In this document: positions 16,981-25,332 of the stretch, piece by piece
Layout: each line of letters begins with the position of its first letter
How positions within the stretch are numbered: position 1 is the first letter of the stretch
Assembly: GCA_903863295.1 (NCBI GenBank)
Contig: CAIPBM010000077.1
Location: forward strand, 1-39,528
Direction: 5' to 3'
DNA: 39,528 nucleotides
Origin: an uncultured Verrucomicrobiota bacterium
GTDB taxonomy: Bacteria; Verrucomicrobiota; Verrucomicrobiia; Methylacidiphilales; UBA1321
Made by a program: the position numbers and the translations under genes
The notes under the pieces: model-generated
The model's input: only the letters and a program-made list of their open reading frames with translations
What the model was told of the DNA's origin: nothing
Databases searched by the model: none

Positions 16981-18500
16981 TCTCCTTCCTCAAACGTGCC
17001 GCCTCCAAAATCGGTCGCTTCTTCTGGTCGTGGGGATTTCTCAAATTCGTTTTGTTAGCGTTTACTCTCTGCATCTTCCTCTATGTCGAGGAAGATTGGC
17101 GCGGAGCCCGGGCCTGGGTAGCCACTCAAGCAAAATGGCAGGCCCAGGGAGAAACCTTCGATATCTTTCAACTCTCTCCCCGTCCTGTTCCACGAGATCA
17201 AAATTTGGCCGCCCTGCCCCTTTTTAAGATGGAGCCCAATGCGGCAGATAAAGCCGCCCTTCAGCCACTCGCGCTGAACCAAGCGTTCAGAATCAATCCA
17301 AGTTATGATCTTCCCCGTGGCGGGAATTGGCAGAAGGGTAAGTTGGCTGACGCGCAGAAAAATCGGAAGCTTGTCACAGACACCTATCTCAGTGTTTTTA
17401 AGGCTCTGCCTCCCACTCAAGATTCACTAGCTGAGTTCAATGCTCTCTATCCAGCCCTTGACGAACTTCGTCTCGCAGCGGCTTCACATCCCTACTGCCA
17501 ATTTGAACAAAATTATCGCTTTGATGAGCCTTATCATTTGTATCTCCCACTCATCACCGCACAGATAAAATTATCTCAATTTTTGACCGCCCATGCCATC
17601 CTCGCCTTGGATGCCCCTAAGCCGGATGTGGCCCTGGAAGATATCGAGACCAACTTCAAATTGGTCTCCGGCTTGAGAGAGCAGCCTCTCCTGGTTTCAG
17701 GTCTCTGCGCGATCGGGATGACGTCCGTGAATTTCTCCGTCATTTACCAAGGCTTGGTTACCCATGCCTGGAATGATGCTCAGTTGGCCGAATTACAAAA
17801 CGTCCTGGCCCAGACCGATTTTCTGGCCGACTACCAGCATTCCATTCGTGGAGAGGCCTGCATCTCGACTTCGTTTTTAGACCAATTTAAGCACCAGACA
17901 AGCCACGCAGTAACGGGACTGTATCCCAAACGGCAGGATAGCGCCCCCTTTTTTCGGCCAGATGGCTGGATTGATATGTCAAAGGCCCGCAGCGCGAACT
18001 TTGATTTGACTGCAGTCCATTTCGTGGACGTCAACAAGCGAGTTCTCTCCCCGCATGCGGTTGATCAATTTGTCGCTGATGTCGAAACTAAACAAAGAAG
18101 CGTGGGAGCTTCATTCTCCCTTTGGAACATTCTATCCAGAGTCGCGGTCGGCCCCATCAAAAGTGCCGTTCAAAAATTTGTCCAGATGCAGGTCTGGGTC
18201 GATGAAGCGCGAATCGCCTGCGCCCTGGAGCGGTATCGTTTGGCCCATGGCACCTATCCCGGCTCATTGGCCGCCTTGATCCCGTCCGATATCGACGAGT
18301 TGCCCCACGACATCATGACCGGAGAGCCCTATCACTATCAGCTTCGTGCCGATGGCACCTTCCTGCTCTATTCAGTCGGCTGGAACGGGACTGATGACGG
18401 AGGCTCCGTGGTTTTTAAAAAGGATGCACCCATCCAGATCGACTATAATCAGGGCGACTGGGTCTGGCCTACCCCTGATCACGGTAATTATCACCATTGA
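16977..18500 (+). CDS. Large membrane-anchored hypothetical protein (ECF operon)
   Basis: 507 residues. One N-terminal membrane segment (about 20-38, FVLLAFTLCIFLYVEE) anchors a large, probably periplasmic domain. After the membrane comes a DWRGARAW...GE segment and VPRDQNLAALPLF, wording that recurs in hypothetical proteins of Verrucomicrobiota. The C-terminal 80 residues (IACALERYRLAHGTYPGSLA, then LYSVGWNGTDDGG) resemble the pseudopilin-like ending of many proteins in that phylum. No enzymatic motif is visible. Coupled translation with the sigma and small membrane genes suggests a signalling or envelope-monitoring role, which is an inference only. Confidence 0.75.
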   Translation: MISFLKRAASKIGRFFWSWGFLKFVLLAFTLCIFLYVEEDWRGARAWVATQAKWQAQGETFDIFQLSPRPVPRDQNLAALPLFKMEPNAADKAALQPLALNQAFRINPSYDLPRGGNWQKGKLADAQKNRKLVTDTYLSVFKALPPTQDSLAEFNALYPALDELRLAAASHPYCQFEQNYRFDEPYHLYLPLITAQIKLSQFLTAHAILALDAPKPDVALEDIETNFKLVSGLREQPLLVSGLCAIGMTSVNFSVIYQGLVTHAWNDAQLAELQNVLAQTDFLADYQHSIRGEACISTSFLDQFKHQTSHAVTGLYPKRQDSAPFFRPDGWIDMSKARSANFDLTAVHFVDVNKRVLSPHAVDQFVADVETKQRSVGASFSLWNILSRVAVGPIKSAVQKFVQMQVWVDEARIACALERYRLAHGTYPGSLAALIPSDIDELPHDIMTGEPYHYQLRADGTFLLYSVGWNGTDDGGSVVFKKDAPIQIDYNQGDWVWPTPDHGNYHH

Positions 18501-18549
18501 TTTCCTCCCCTAGCCGGACACAAAAACTTCTGCTAGCCTGAGGCTCCCT

Positions 18550-19857
18550 GTGAACATTTCGACACCTACTCTTCGCGTTGGCCTGGCTGGACTCGGTACG
18601 GTTGGAGCTGGCGTCTGGCATCGCCTCGCCTCCCAAAAGGACCTGCTTCGCCAACGGATCGGCACCGAAATCCGGGTCGACCAGGTCGCGGTGCGCCGCG
18701 CGGAACGGGCCCGGGAAATCGGCGTGCCGGAATCGCACGTCGTCTCCGATTGGCGCAAGCTCGTCGCCAATCCCGATCTTGATGTCATCGTTGAGCTCAT
18801 CGGCGGCACGAAGGACGCCTTCGAGCTTACCCAACTTGCCCTGCAAAACGGCAAGCACGTCATCACCGCCAACAAGGCGCTCCTCGCCGAACGCGGCGCA
18901 GAGCTTTTCGCCACCGCGCAAAAGCACCAGCGCCATCTCCTTTTTGAAGCCAGCGTCGCGGGCGGCATCCCCATCATCCGCGCCCTGCGCGAAGGCCTCG
19001 TCGCCAATCGCATCCTCTCCATTCACGGCATCATCAACGGCACCTGCAATTACATCCTGACCCGCATGAACGAGGCGGGCCTCGAATTCAAGGACGCCCT
19101 CGCCGAGGCCAAACAGAATGGCTACGCCGAAGCCGACGACAGCCTCGATGTCGATGGCCACGATGCCGCACACAAAGCCGCTGTCCTCGCCGCGCTCGCC
19201 TACGGTTTCTGGGTTCCGGAAGGCCAGCTCTACACCGAGGGCCTGCGCGCCGTCGAAAAGCAGGACATCATCTACGCCCGCAAGCTCGGCTACGGCCTGA
19301 AGCTACTGGCCATCATCAAGACCGATGCCGATGGCGCTGTTGAAGTGCGCGTTCACCCGACGCTCATCCCGCAATCGCACGTGCTCGCCTCCGTCAACGG
19401 CGTCTTCAACGCGGTGCTGGTGCGTGGCGATGTCGTTGGCGATACGCTTTACTACGGACGCGGCGCGGGTGGCGACCCAACCGCCAGTGCGGTCGTCAGC
19501 GATCTCGCGCAAATCGCCGCCCATTTTCCGCAGGAACAAAAGGCCCGCAACGTCGGCCACGAGGCGCTTCATTCCCGGCTCAAAACCATGGACGAAATCG
19601 TCTCGCGGCATTACCTGCGGTTGCAGGTGGTGGATCGCCCCGGCGTGCTCGCCGATGTCGCACGCGTCTTGGCCTCGCGCCAGATCGGCATCTCCTCCGT
19701 CATCCAGCCTGAGGCGCACGCGGGGGAAATCACCCCGCTCGTCCTCATGCTCCACGACGCCCCGGAATCGCAGCTCCAAGCCGCCGTGCTGGAAATCTCC
19801 AAGATCGGCGCCGTCAAGGCCCCTCCCGTGCACCTCCGCGTCGAGGATTTTGAGTGA
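18550..19857 (+). CDS. hom: Homoserine dehydrogenase
   Basis: 435 residues from a GTG start preceded by CTGAGG at a good distance. The Rossmann motif GLAGLGTVGAG (11-21) binds NAD(P)H. The catalytic domain contains EASVAGGIPIIRALREGL, GIINGTCNYIL and DGHDAAHKAA with the conserved Lys. A C-terminal ACT domain (about 355-430, LQVVDRPGVLADVARVLASR) allows feedback by threonine or a related amino acid. It reduces aspartate semialdehyde to homoserine, the branch point to threonine and methionine. The full-length family form is intact. No thrB or thrC lies next to it. Confidence 0.95.
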   Translation: MNISTPTLRVGLAGLGTVGAGVWHRLASQKDLLRQRIGTEIRVDQVAVRRAERAREIGVPESHVVSDWRKLVANPDLDVIVELIGGTKDAFELTQLALQNGKHVITANKALLAERGAELFATAQKHQRHLLFEASVAGGIPIIRALREGLVANRILSIHGIINGTCNYILTRMNEAGLEFKDALAEAKQNGYAEADDSLDVDGHDAAHKAAVLAALAYGFWVPEGQLYTEGLRAVEKQDIIYARKLGYGLKLLAIIKTDADGAVEVRVHPTLIPQSHVLASVNGVFNAVLVRGDVVGDTLYYGRGAGGDPTASAVVSDLAQIAAHFPQEQKARNVGHEALHSRLKTMDEIVSRHYLRLQVVDRPGVLADVARVLASRQIGISSVIQPEAHAGEITPLVLMLHDAPESQLQAAVLEISKIGAVKAPPVHLRVEDFE

Positions 19858-19976
19858 GTCACCCCTGACATCTTGAGCGCTTAGGTCTGCGCGTCGGTTT
19901 CCCAAAACTTTGCCTTGTCTCGGGCCGAATCCCCGGTAATGGTGGCAAGCAACCCCTCACCTCAAAGGAAACTCTT

Positions 19977-20744
19977 ATGAAACTCTCCGGAAAAGTCGCA
20001 CTCGTCACAGGTAGCAGCCAGGGCATCGGTGCCGCCATCGCGATCCGTCTCGCCGAGGAAGGCGCGGACATCGTGATCAATTATCACTCGCATCCGGAAG
20101 AGGCGGAAGCGGTCAAGGCGCAGATCGAAAGCACCGGCCGCCGCGCCGTGGCCATTGCCGCCGATTTGGGCTCCGTGCCGAGCATCAACCAGCTCATCAG
20201 CGGCGGCATCGCGGCCCTGGGCAAGCTTGATATCCTGGTCAATAACGCCGGGGTGGAAAAGAACGCCTCGTTCTGGGACGTGACCGAAGCGGCTTACGAT
20301 TTCGTCCTCAACACCAATCTCAAGGGCCCTTTCTTCGCGACTCAGGCCTTCGTGAAGCACCTCCAGAGCCGCACCTCGCCGGGCAAGATCATCAACATCA
20401 GCTCCGTGCACGAGGAACTCCCCTTCCCCCATTTCACCTCCTATTGCGCGAGCAAGGGCGGAGTGAAAATGATGACCCGCAATCTGTCGATTGAGTTGGC
20501 GCCCTTCGGCATCACGATCAACAACGTGGCTCCCGGTGCGATTGAAACGCCGATCAACACCGCGCTCCTGCACGATCCGGCCAAGCTCAACGCGCTGCTC
20601 CAGAACATCCCGCTCAACCGCCTCGGCAAACCCGCCGACGTCTCTTCCGCGGTAGCCTTCCTCGCCTCCAGCGAAGCCGATTACATCACGGGCACCACAC
20701 TTGTCGTCGATGGCGGGTTGACTTGGAATTACTCGGAACAGTAG
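19977..20744 (+). CDS. Glucose 1-dehydrogenase-like short-chain dehydrogenase
   Basis: 255 residues of the classical SDR type, with TGSSQGIG (11-18), NNAG, the catalytic Ser in ISSVHEE, and Tyr156/Lys160 in YCASK. The segment SSVHEELPFPHFTSYCASKG and the later PGAIETPIN resemble Bacillus glucose 1-dehydrogenase closely, pointing to a sugar or polyol substrate rather than FabG function. A good ribosome site (AAAGGAAA) precedes the ATG. It follows hom after 119 bases, with no visible metabolic link. Substrate remains unproven, since SDR specificity is hard to read from sequence. Confidence 0.82.
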   Translation: MKLSGKVALVTGSSQGIGAAIAIRLAEEGADIVINYHSHPEEAEAVKAQIESTGRRAVAIAADLGSVPSINQLISGGIAALGKLDILVNNAGVEKNASFWDVTEAAYDFVLNTNLKGPFFATQAFVKHLQSRTSPGKIINISSVHEELPFPHFTSYCASKGGVKMMTRNLSIELAPFGITINNVAPGAIETPINTALLHDPAKLNALLQNIPLNRLGKPADVSSAVAFLASSEADYITGTTLVVDGGLTWNYSEQ

Positions 20745-21067
20745 GCGTTCTAAGATAGTCCGTGTTTTTTAAATAGGCTCGTCATCCTGACCTTGTAGCT
20801 AGGGCCGTGCGGACAAACGGTACACAATCTCAGAGGTGCCTCGCTCCCAAGTTTCACTTGGGAGCGTTTCCTGTTTGTCGTGAAATTTTATTTCTTGCTA
20901 CCTGGATTTTTTTGCGGGGGACAGATCGGCAATGAAATTGCCTCAGCAAGTGCGTTCCCAAGTGCAACTTGGGAACGAGGGAGGAAAAGGGCCCTTCTTT
21001 CAGGATTTCATAGAAGTCATGCGAAAAAGAATCGCTTCCCGGTGAACCTTCGCTATTTTCGGGGCCT
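20745..21067. repeat. Gene-free repeat island with two inverted CCCAAGT elements
   Basis: No convincing gene. A remnant of the CGTCATCCTGAG repeat lies at 20780-20790. Two perfect 11-bp hairpins of the CCCAAGT family occur, CGCTCCCAAGT (20842-20852 with 20856-20866) and CGTTCCCAAGT (20953-20963 with 20967-20977). The first is followed by GTGAAATTTTATTTC, and the second is preceded by GGCAATgaaATTGCC. The pair therefore looks like two composite elements in opposite orientation around about 85 bases. The exbB promoter should lie in the last 80 bases. Confidence 0.75.
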
Positions 21068-21709
21068 ATGTTAGGAACTTGGCAAGAAACGTTTATTTTC
21101 TCGTGGTATGTGATGGTCCCGTTGGTGATCTGTAGCATCATCTCCCTGGCGATCATCCTGGAACGCATCATCGCCCTTCGCGTCTCGGTCGTCATCAAGC
21201 CGTCATTGGCCAAGGCGATTCATGATTTGCACTACGGCGGCAAGACGACGCTGGTGGAGCAGCTCTCCGTCGATGAAGAGACCGCCCTCTCCCGCCTGGC
21301 CCGCGCCTGCTTGATGTACACCAGCTGGCCCAAGGACGAAAACGCCGAGGCCGTGCAGGCTTACGCGCGCCGGGAAATCATTCGCCTTGAGCGCGGATTG
21401 GTCTTCCTCGAAATCGTCACGGGACTTGGACCTCTCCTCGGTTTGATGGGCACCATCCTCGGTCTGATCCGCATCTTCGGCGCGGCGGGCAGCTCCAACG
21501 ATCTCTCCGCCCAGGCGGCGACCATCGCGGCCGGTATCGCAGAGGCGATGTACTGCACCGTGGCGGGTCTCTTCGTCGCCATTCCGGCATTGATCGCCTA
21601 CAGCCTCTTCGCCCGGCACATCGAAGCACTGACCATCGATCTGGAAACCCTCTGCTCGGAACTCCTCGGCAAGCTCTACACCCAAGCGGAAGCCTCCGAC
21701 ACGGTTTAA
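21068..21709 (+). CDS. exbB: MotA/TolQ/ExbB proton channel family protein
   Basis: 213 residues with three membrane segments: about 12-32 (YVMVPLVICSIISLAIILER), about 115-140 (TGLGPLLGLMGTILGLIRIF) and about 155-178 (VAGLFVAIPALIAYSLF). The conserved ExbB/TolQ region GPLLGLMGTILGLI and the following AAGIAEAMYCTVAGL are present. With ExbD it forms a proton-driven inner-membrane motor that energises TonB-type transport or Tol functions. exbD follows after six bases. TonB is not in the window, so the energised receptor is unknown. Confidence 0.92.
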   Translation: MLGTWQETFIFSWYVMVPLVICSIISLAIILERIIALRVSVVIKPSLAKAIHDLHYGGKTTLVEQLSVDEETALSRLARACLMYTSWPKDENAEAVQAYARREIIRLERGLVFLEIVTGLGPLLGLMGTILGLIRIFGAAGSSNDLSAQAATIAAGIAEAMYCTVAGLFVAIPALIAYSLFARHIEALTIDLETLCSELLGKLYTQAEASDTV

Positions 21710-21715
21710 CGCCCC

Positions 21716-22141
21716 ATGCAATTTCCCCGGAAACCGCGGCGCAGGCCGATGATCAATATCATCCCGTTGATCGACGTCCTCGTCGTTTTGCTCATCTTCT
21801 ACATCGCCACGACCGTCTTCAAGAAAAGCGCACCGAAGCTCAATATCGTCGTGCCGCCTTCCACGACCGCCAAGGTGACCCCGGACAATCAGCCCTCGAC
21901 CATCTACGTGACCGAGGACAGCAAGATTTATCTCGATGATACCCTGGTTGAACCCGACCAGCTCGCCGATATGCTCAAGAGCAAGATGGCCGCGAATCCT
22001 TCCTTCAAGGTCGCCCTCAAGGCCGACACCAAGGCTCCCTTCGGCATTATCACCAAGGTGATGGACGCCGCGCACATCGCCAATATCTCTGACCTGCCCA
22101 CCTATACGGAAAGCAAGCCTGCGGGAGATTCGGGACAATGA
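21716..22141 (+). CDS. exbD: Biopolymer transport protein ExbD/TolR family
   Basis: 141 residues: a short basic cytoplasmic N-terminus (PRKPRRRPMINIIPLIDVLV), one membrane segment containing the essential Asp of the family (IIPLIDVLVVLLIFYIATT), and a periplasmic domain. It is the partner of the ExbB channel. It starts six bases after exbB, and its stop overlaps def in an ATGA, making an exbB-exbD-def transcript very likely. Confidence 0.93.
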   Translation: MQFPRKPRRRPMINIIPLIDVLVVLLIFYIATTVFKKSAPKLNIVVPPSTTAKVTPDNQPSTIYVTEDSKIYLDDTLVEPDQLADMLKSKMAANPSFKVALKADTKAPFGIITKVMDAAHIANISDLPTYTESKPAGDSGQ

Positions 22142-22710
22142 TCCGGGAGATCGTTCACTACGACGCACCTGTCCTCCGCGCGAAAGGCCGCGAAATCGCC
22201 GCCATCACCCCGGCCATCAAGTCTCTGATCGAAGACCTTTTCGATACCATGCGTCACGCACGCGGCGTCGGTCTCGCGGCCCAGCAGATTGGCGAAGCGT
22301 TACAGGTGGCCGTTATTGATATCACCGGGATCAAGGAACGACCGAGCAAGATGTGGATCAAGGGCAAACCAGTCGATCCTGAGGATTACATGCCGCTGAT
22401 CCTGATCAATCCCGTGCTCAAGCCGACCAAGACCAAGGTCACGAGTCATGAAGGCTGCCTTAGCTTTCCCGCGCTCACGCTCGATATTCCGAGGGCGCAA
22501 CGCGTGGCGGTGAAAACCAAGCAACTCGATGGCAGCATCTTTGAATTTGATGCGGGTGGTCTGCTGGGCCGTGCCGTCCTGCATGAGGTGGATCATCTCC
22601 ACGGACGCCTTTTCATTGATCATATTTCCGCTGAGGACCGCCGCGCGATCAAGGAAGACCTCGAATACATCAAGTGCGGCGAACCGATTCCAGAACCTCC
22701 CGAAAAATAA
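22138..22710 (+). CDS. def: Peptide deformylase
   Basis: 190 residues carrying all three deformylase motifs: GVGLAAQ (43-49), EGCLS (105-109, metal-ligand Cys107) and HEVDH (149-153, two metal-ligand histidines and catalytic Glu). It removes the formyl group from new proteins. A stretch of about 25 residues between motifs 1 and 2 (around ERPSKMWIKGKPVDPEDYM) is longer than in the shortest bacterial forms. It is translationally coupled to exbD by the four-base overlap. No fmt gene is adjacent. Confidence 0.95.
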   Translation: MIREIVHYDAPVLRAKGREIAAITPAIKSLIEDLFDTMRHARGVGLAAQQIGEALQVAVIDITGIKERPSKMWIKGKPVDPEDYMPLILINPVLKPTKTKVTSHEGCLSFPALTLDIPRAQRVAVKTKQLDGSIFEFDAGGLLGRAVLHEVDHLHGRLFIDHISAEDRRAIKEDLEYIKCGEPIPEPPEK

Positions 22711-22767
22711 GTCGCAAAGCATTTTCTTAACTCTTCGTTCCGTGTACCGATAAAATAAGTAACCAGC

Positions 22768-23175
22768 ATGGACACCGACACCAGCAAGAGTTATCAGCTC
22801 CGCGTGCGCGTTACCCCGGAAGAACGCGCGTTACTTGACAAACTATGCGCCGAACGCGGCCATGGCGAAACCATCTCCGACCTCGTTCGGGAAGCGATAT
22901 CGCTCCTCATCAAAAAGGAGGAAAGCGAGAAACCGGGGTCACTTCATTCCAAGACACTTCCACAGGTGGAGCGGCTGGCCCAACTCCTCAAACGTGAACC
23001 ACGCCAGGTGGAGGAAGCCTGCATCGAAGGCATCCTCGACCTGATCGAACACAAATGCGATGTACCTCTCATCGTCATGGAAACGCAGTTGCATCTCAAG
23101 TACCGGCATAAAGACAGCAAGGACGCGTTTCCGTGGAGCCCTGTCACCAGTCCCGAGTCACAGCCGACCGCGTAA
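22768..23175 (+). CDS. Small hypothetical protein, possible ribbon-helix-helix DNA-binding domain
   Basis: 135 residues. The N-terminal part has a basic beta-strand-like segment (SYQLRVRVTPEERALLDKL) followed by two predicted helices (GETISDLVREAISLLIKKEE), an arrangement like ribbon-helix-helix repressors. The rest has a helix (QVERLAQLLKREPRQVEEAC) and a Pro/Ser-rich tail, and no toxin gene is adjacent. A DNA-binding role is a guess from this pattern. It follows def by 57 bases and may share its transcript. It converges on the minus-strand queA operon with a large hairpin between. Confidence 0.6.
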   Translation: MDTDTSKSYQLRVRVTPEERALLDKLCAERGHGETISDLVREAISLLIKKEESEKPGSLHSKTLPQVERLAQLLKREPRQVEEACIEGILDLIEHKCDVPLIVMETQLHLKYRHKDSKDAFPWSPVTSPESQPTA

Positions 23176-23181
23176 AGCTGC

Positions 23182-23273
23182 GGAAGGCATTTTTCACACG
23201 GAGGCACGGGGAACACGGAGGGAAAACTGCCTTTCGCTCTCCGTGGTCTCCGTGCCTCCGCGTGAAACCTTCC
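23182..23273. repeat. Large imperfect palindrome at a convergent gene junction
   Basis: Arms at about 23182-23220 and 23237-23273 pair over roughly 30 bases with small mismatches. The core is CACGGAGGCACGG pairing with CCGTGCCTCCGCGTG, and the outer arms are GGAAGG and CCTTCC. It resembles the dispersed ACGGAGGCACGGAG repeat known from many bacteria. Placed between converging genes, it can act as a two-way terminator. Confidence 0.75.
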
Positions 23274-23275
23274 CC

Positions 23276-23602
23276 TTAGTCCCTCAGATAAACCACTCCC
23301 AGCATATCTCCGAAACGTACCATCCGCTTGGCGGTAAAGCTTAGCCTCTTTCCGGATGGAGTCATAAACGGCTCGGATAATACATGAGGACCTCCTTGTA
23401 AGCGGGGCACCCAACAGATGCGGCATTCAATCACTTCATCTTGGGAGAACAGCTCAGTCGCTTTCTGGGCAGAGACCGTCGTCAATTTCGCGGATTTAGC
23501 TCGGAGGAAAGCACGGGCCTTGGGCGGGAGTGACTTTGTCGGCCACCGCACGCCATCCCAGGTCAGGGCCAGCGAAATCACCTGCTTGGATCGCTGCCTC
23601 AT
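23276..23602 (-). CDS. Hypothetical protein translationally coupled to queA
   Basis: 108 residues, basic N-terminus (MRQRSKQVISLALTWDG), no membrane segment or signal, and two cysteines close together (IECRICW). I do not recognise a family. Its ATG overlaps the queA stop in an ATGA, strong evidence that it is a real gene translated with queA. It is the last gene of the HPt-queA transcript. Function is unknown. Confidence 0.6.
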   Translation of the reverse strand: MRQRSKQVISLALTWDGVRWPTKSLPPKARAFLRAKSAKLTTVSAQKATELFSQDEVIECRICWVPRLQGGPHVLSEPFMTPSGKRLSFTAKRMVRFGDMLGVVYLRD

Positions 23603-24645
23603 AAAATCAGCATCGCATCGCCGTAACTGAAGAACCGGTATTTCCGTTCCACCGCCTCGCGATAGACCTCCAGCAGCTTTTCCCGGCCCATCAGGGCACT
23701 GACAAGCATGAGCAGCGTGGAGTGGGGCAAATGGAAATTCGTGAGCAGCGCATCGACCCGTTTGAACTCGTAAGGCGGATGGATAAAGATGTGGGTGCGC
23801 CCCCGGCAGGGGTGCAGGTGCGGCGCGGCTTCCAGGACGCGTGCCGAAGTTGTCCCCACCGCAATCACCCGCTTGGCAGCGTCATAGGCCGCTTCAAATC
23901 CCGCCGGGATGGAGTAGAGCTCCTCGTGCATCTCGTGATCCGAAATAAACTCCGTCTTCACCGGGCGAAATGTACCCAGTCCCACATGCAGCGTGACAAA
24001 AGCATGGTTGAACCGGGCGAGCAATTCCGGCGTGAAATGGAGCCCCGCCGTCGGCGCAGCGACCGATCCCTCCTGCTCCGCGTAGACCGTCTGGTATCGT
24101 GTGGTGTCCTCGGGAATGTATTCACTCTCCCCCAACGCGACGCGCCGTTTGCGGATATAGGGTGGCAACGGCATCTCACCCATGGCTTGTAAATTGGGCG
24201 TGCCAAAAAATCGCAATACCCGCTCGCCGCCGGGAAGCGTTTTCAAGACCTCGGCTTCAATCGGTTTGTCCGCCTCAGTCGGCCCGGTGGCGAAGAAAAT
24301 CCGCATGCCCGGCTTGGCCTTTGCTCCCGGTTTCACCAAGGCGACCCAATGATTCGGACTCGTCTCGTCCAAGAGCAGGACTTCCAGTTTTCCATCACTT
24401 GTGGTCAGCGCGGCAGGCCGCACCTTGGAGTTGTTCAAAACGAGTAGATCGTCCGGCCCCAGGTACTCAGCCAGATCGTAAAAATGGCGGTGCTCCACGC
24501 GGTCTTCGGCACGATGATACACCAGCAGGCGCGATTCCTCCCGCCGCGCCGCAGGGTGCGTGGCGATCAAGTCCGGGGGCAAAACGTACTCGTAATCGGC
24601 GGTGCGTGCTCCGGGGAGCTGACGGTCTGAAAAAGGTCGGGCCAT
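23599..24645 (-). CDS. queA: S-adenosylmethionine:tRNA ribosyltransferase-isomerase
   Basis: 348 residues from the ATG at 24645; a TTG at 24657 is the alternative. Family marks: YEYVLPPDLIATHPA, RLLVYHR, LLVLNNSKVRPA, the active region PTAGLHFTPELL, HVGLGTFRPVKTE, MHEELYSI, and the C-terminal NFHLPHSTLLMLVSALMG. The enzyme transfers the ribosyl part of SAM to preQ1-modified tRNA to form epoxyqueuosine. The neighbouring HPt gene lies 21 bases upstream on the same strand and the small hypothetical gene overlaps its end. Confidence 0.95.
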   Translation of the reverse strand: MARPFSDRQLPGARTADYEYVLPPDLIATHPAARREESRLLVYHRAEDRVEHRHFYDLAEYLGPDDLLVLNNSKVRPAALTTSDGKLEVLLLDETSPNHWVALVKPGAKAKPGMRIFFATGPTEADKPIEAEVLKTLPGGERVLRFFGTPNLQAMGEMPLPPYIRKRRVALGESEYIPEDTTRYQTVYAEQEGSVAAPTAGLHFTPELLARFNHAFVTLHVGLGTFRPVKTEFISDHEMHEELYSIPAGFEAAYDAAKRVIAVGTTSARVLEAAPHLHPCRGRTHIFIHPPYEFKRVDALLTNFHLPHSTLLMLVSALMGREKLLEVYREAVERKYRFFSYGDAMLIL

Positions 24646-24666
24646 TGCCTGTGACAATGGCCGCGC

Positions 24667-25038
24667 CTAGGAAAGTTTCAAGGACGGATACCGGGCCGCC
24701 AACATCTTCTTGGATTCGGCGAACACCTTTTCAGTCTGGTCGATCAAGGCCGGATATTCCGGCGTCGTATAGTCACCTTTTTCGATCTTCAACAAAATCG
24801 TCCCCACTTCGGTGAAGCCAAAATTCAGGAGACTTCCCCGCAATTGATGGGCTTGGGCGGAAATGGCCTTGCGGTCAGCATCCGCGTTCTTGCCCTTTAG
24901 TTCCTGAAGATGCGAGTAACCACTTTCGATCAACTCCGTCACGATCTCCGCCATGTCATCGGCAACGAGATTCGGATCGTCCCCCAGAAGCGAGGCGGCT
25001 TGCGACCAATCAAAACTGGGTTCATTTGTGGAACTCAT
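24667..25038 (-). CDS. Stand-alone HPt (histidine phosphotransfer) protein
   Basis: 123 residues from the ATG at 25038; the frame continues to TTG 25074 and has another ATG at 25050. The phosphorylated histidine lies in AHQLRGSLLNFG, matching the family AHxLKGSSxxxG with Arg in place of Lys. The surrounding sequence is a helical bundle (VTELIESGYSHLQELKG, then a late KKMLAARYPS). It passes phosphate between hybrid sensor kinases and response regulators. No kinase or regulator is nearby, so its partners must be encoded elsewhere. It lies just upstream of queA, probably in the same transcript. Confidence 0.85.
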   Translation of the reverse strand: MSSTNEPSFDWSQAASLLGDDPNLVADDMAEIVTELIESGYSHLQELKGKNADADRKAISAQAHQLRGSLLNFGFTEVGTILLKIEKGDYTTPEYPALIDQTEKVFAESKKMLAARYPSLKLS

Positions 25039-25332
25039 TTTCACATCCATAGACCAATCTTCAACGGAAATCAATTGCAGCTATCTTATGCCAACCAAGC
25101 CTTTTTCAGGCCAATTCAACCATGAATCTCCGCCGCCGTCCTGTTAAATGCGAAACACGGCTCCTAATGAGAAGCTTTACTTTGATATTCAATACGCTTG
25201 GACATCCACTTCCCTCCAAGAGCAGGCTCCCTGACGTCGAGCCACGCTCATGAAGAACGGTTTAAAATCGCATCGACAAACCTCCGCTAGCATATCAATT
25301 TACCCCGAAATCTCTCTTCGCATACCCTGACC

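Noticed and set aside
20880..21074. 64-residue plus-strand open frame before exbB
   Set aside because: It overlaps the CCCAAGT hairpins and the exbB start, and shows no family similarity or ribosome site.
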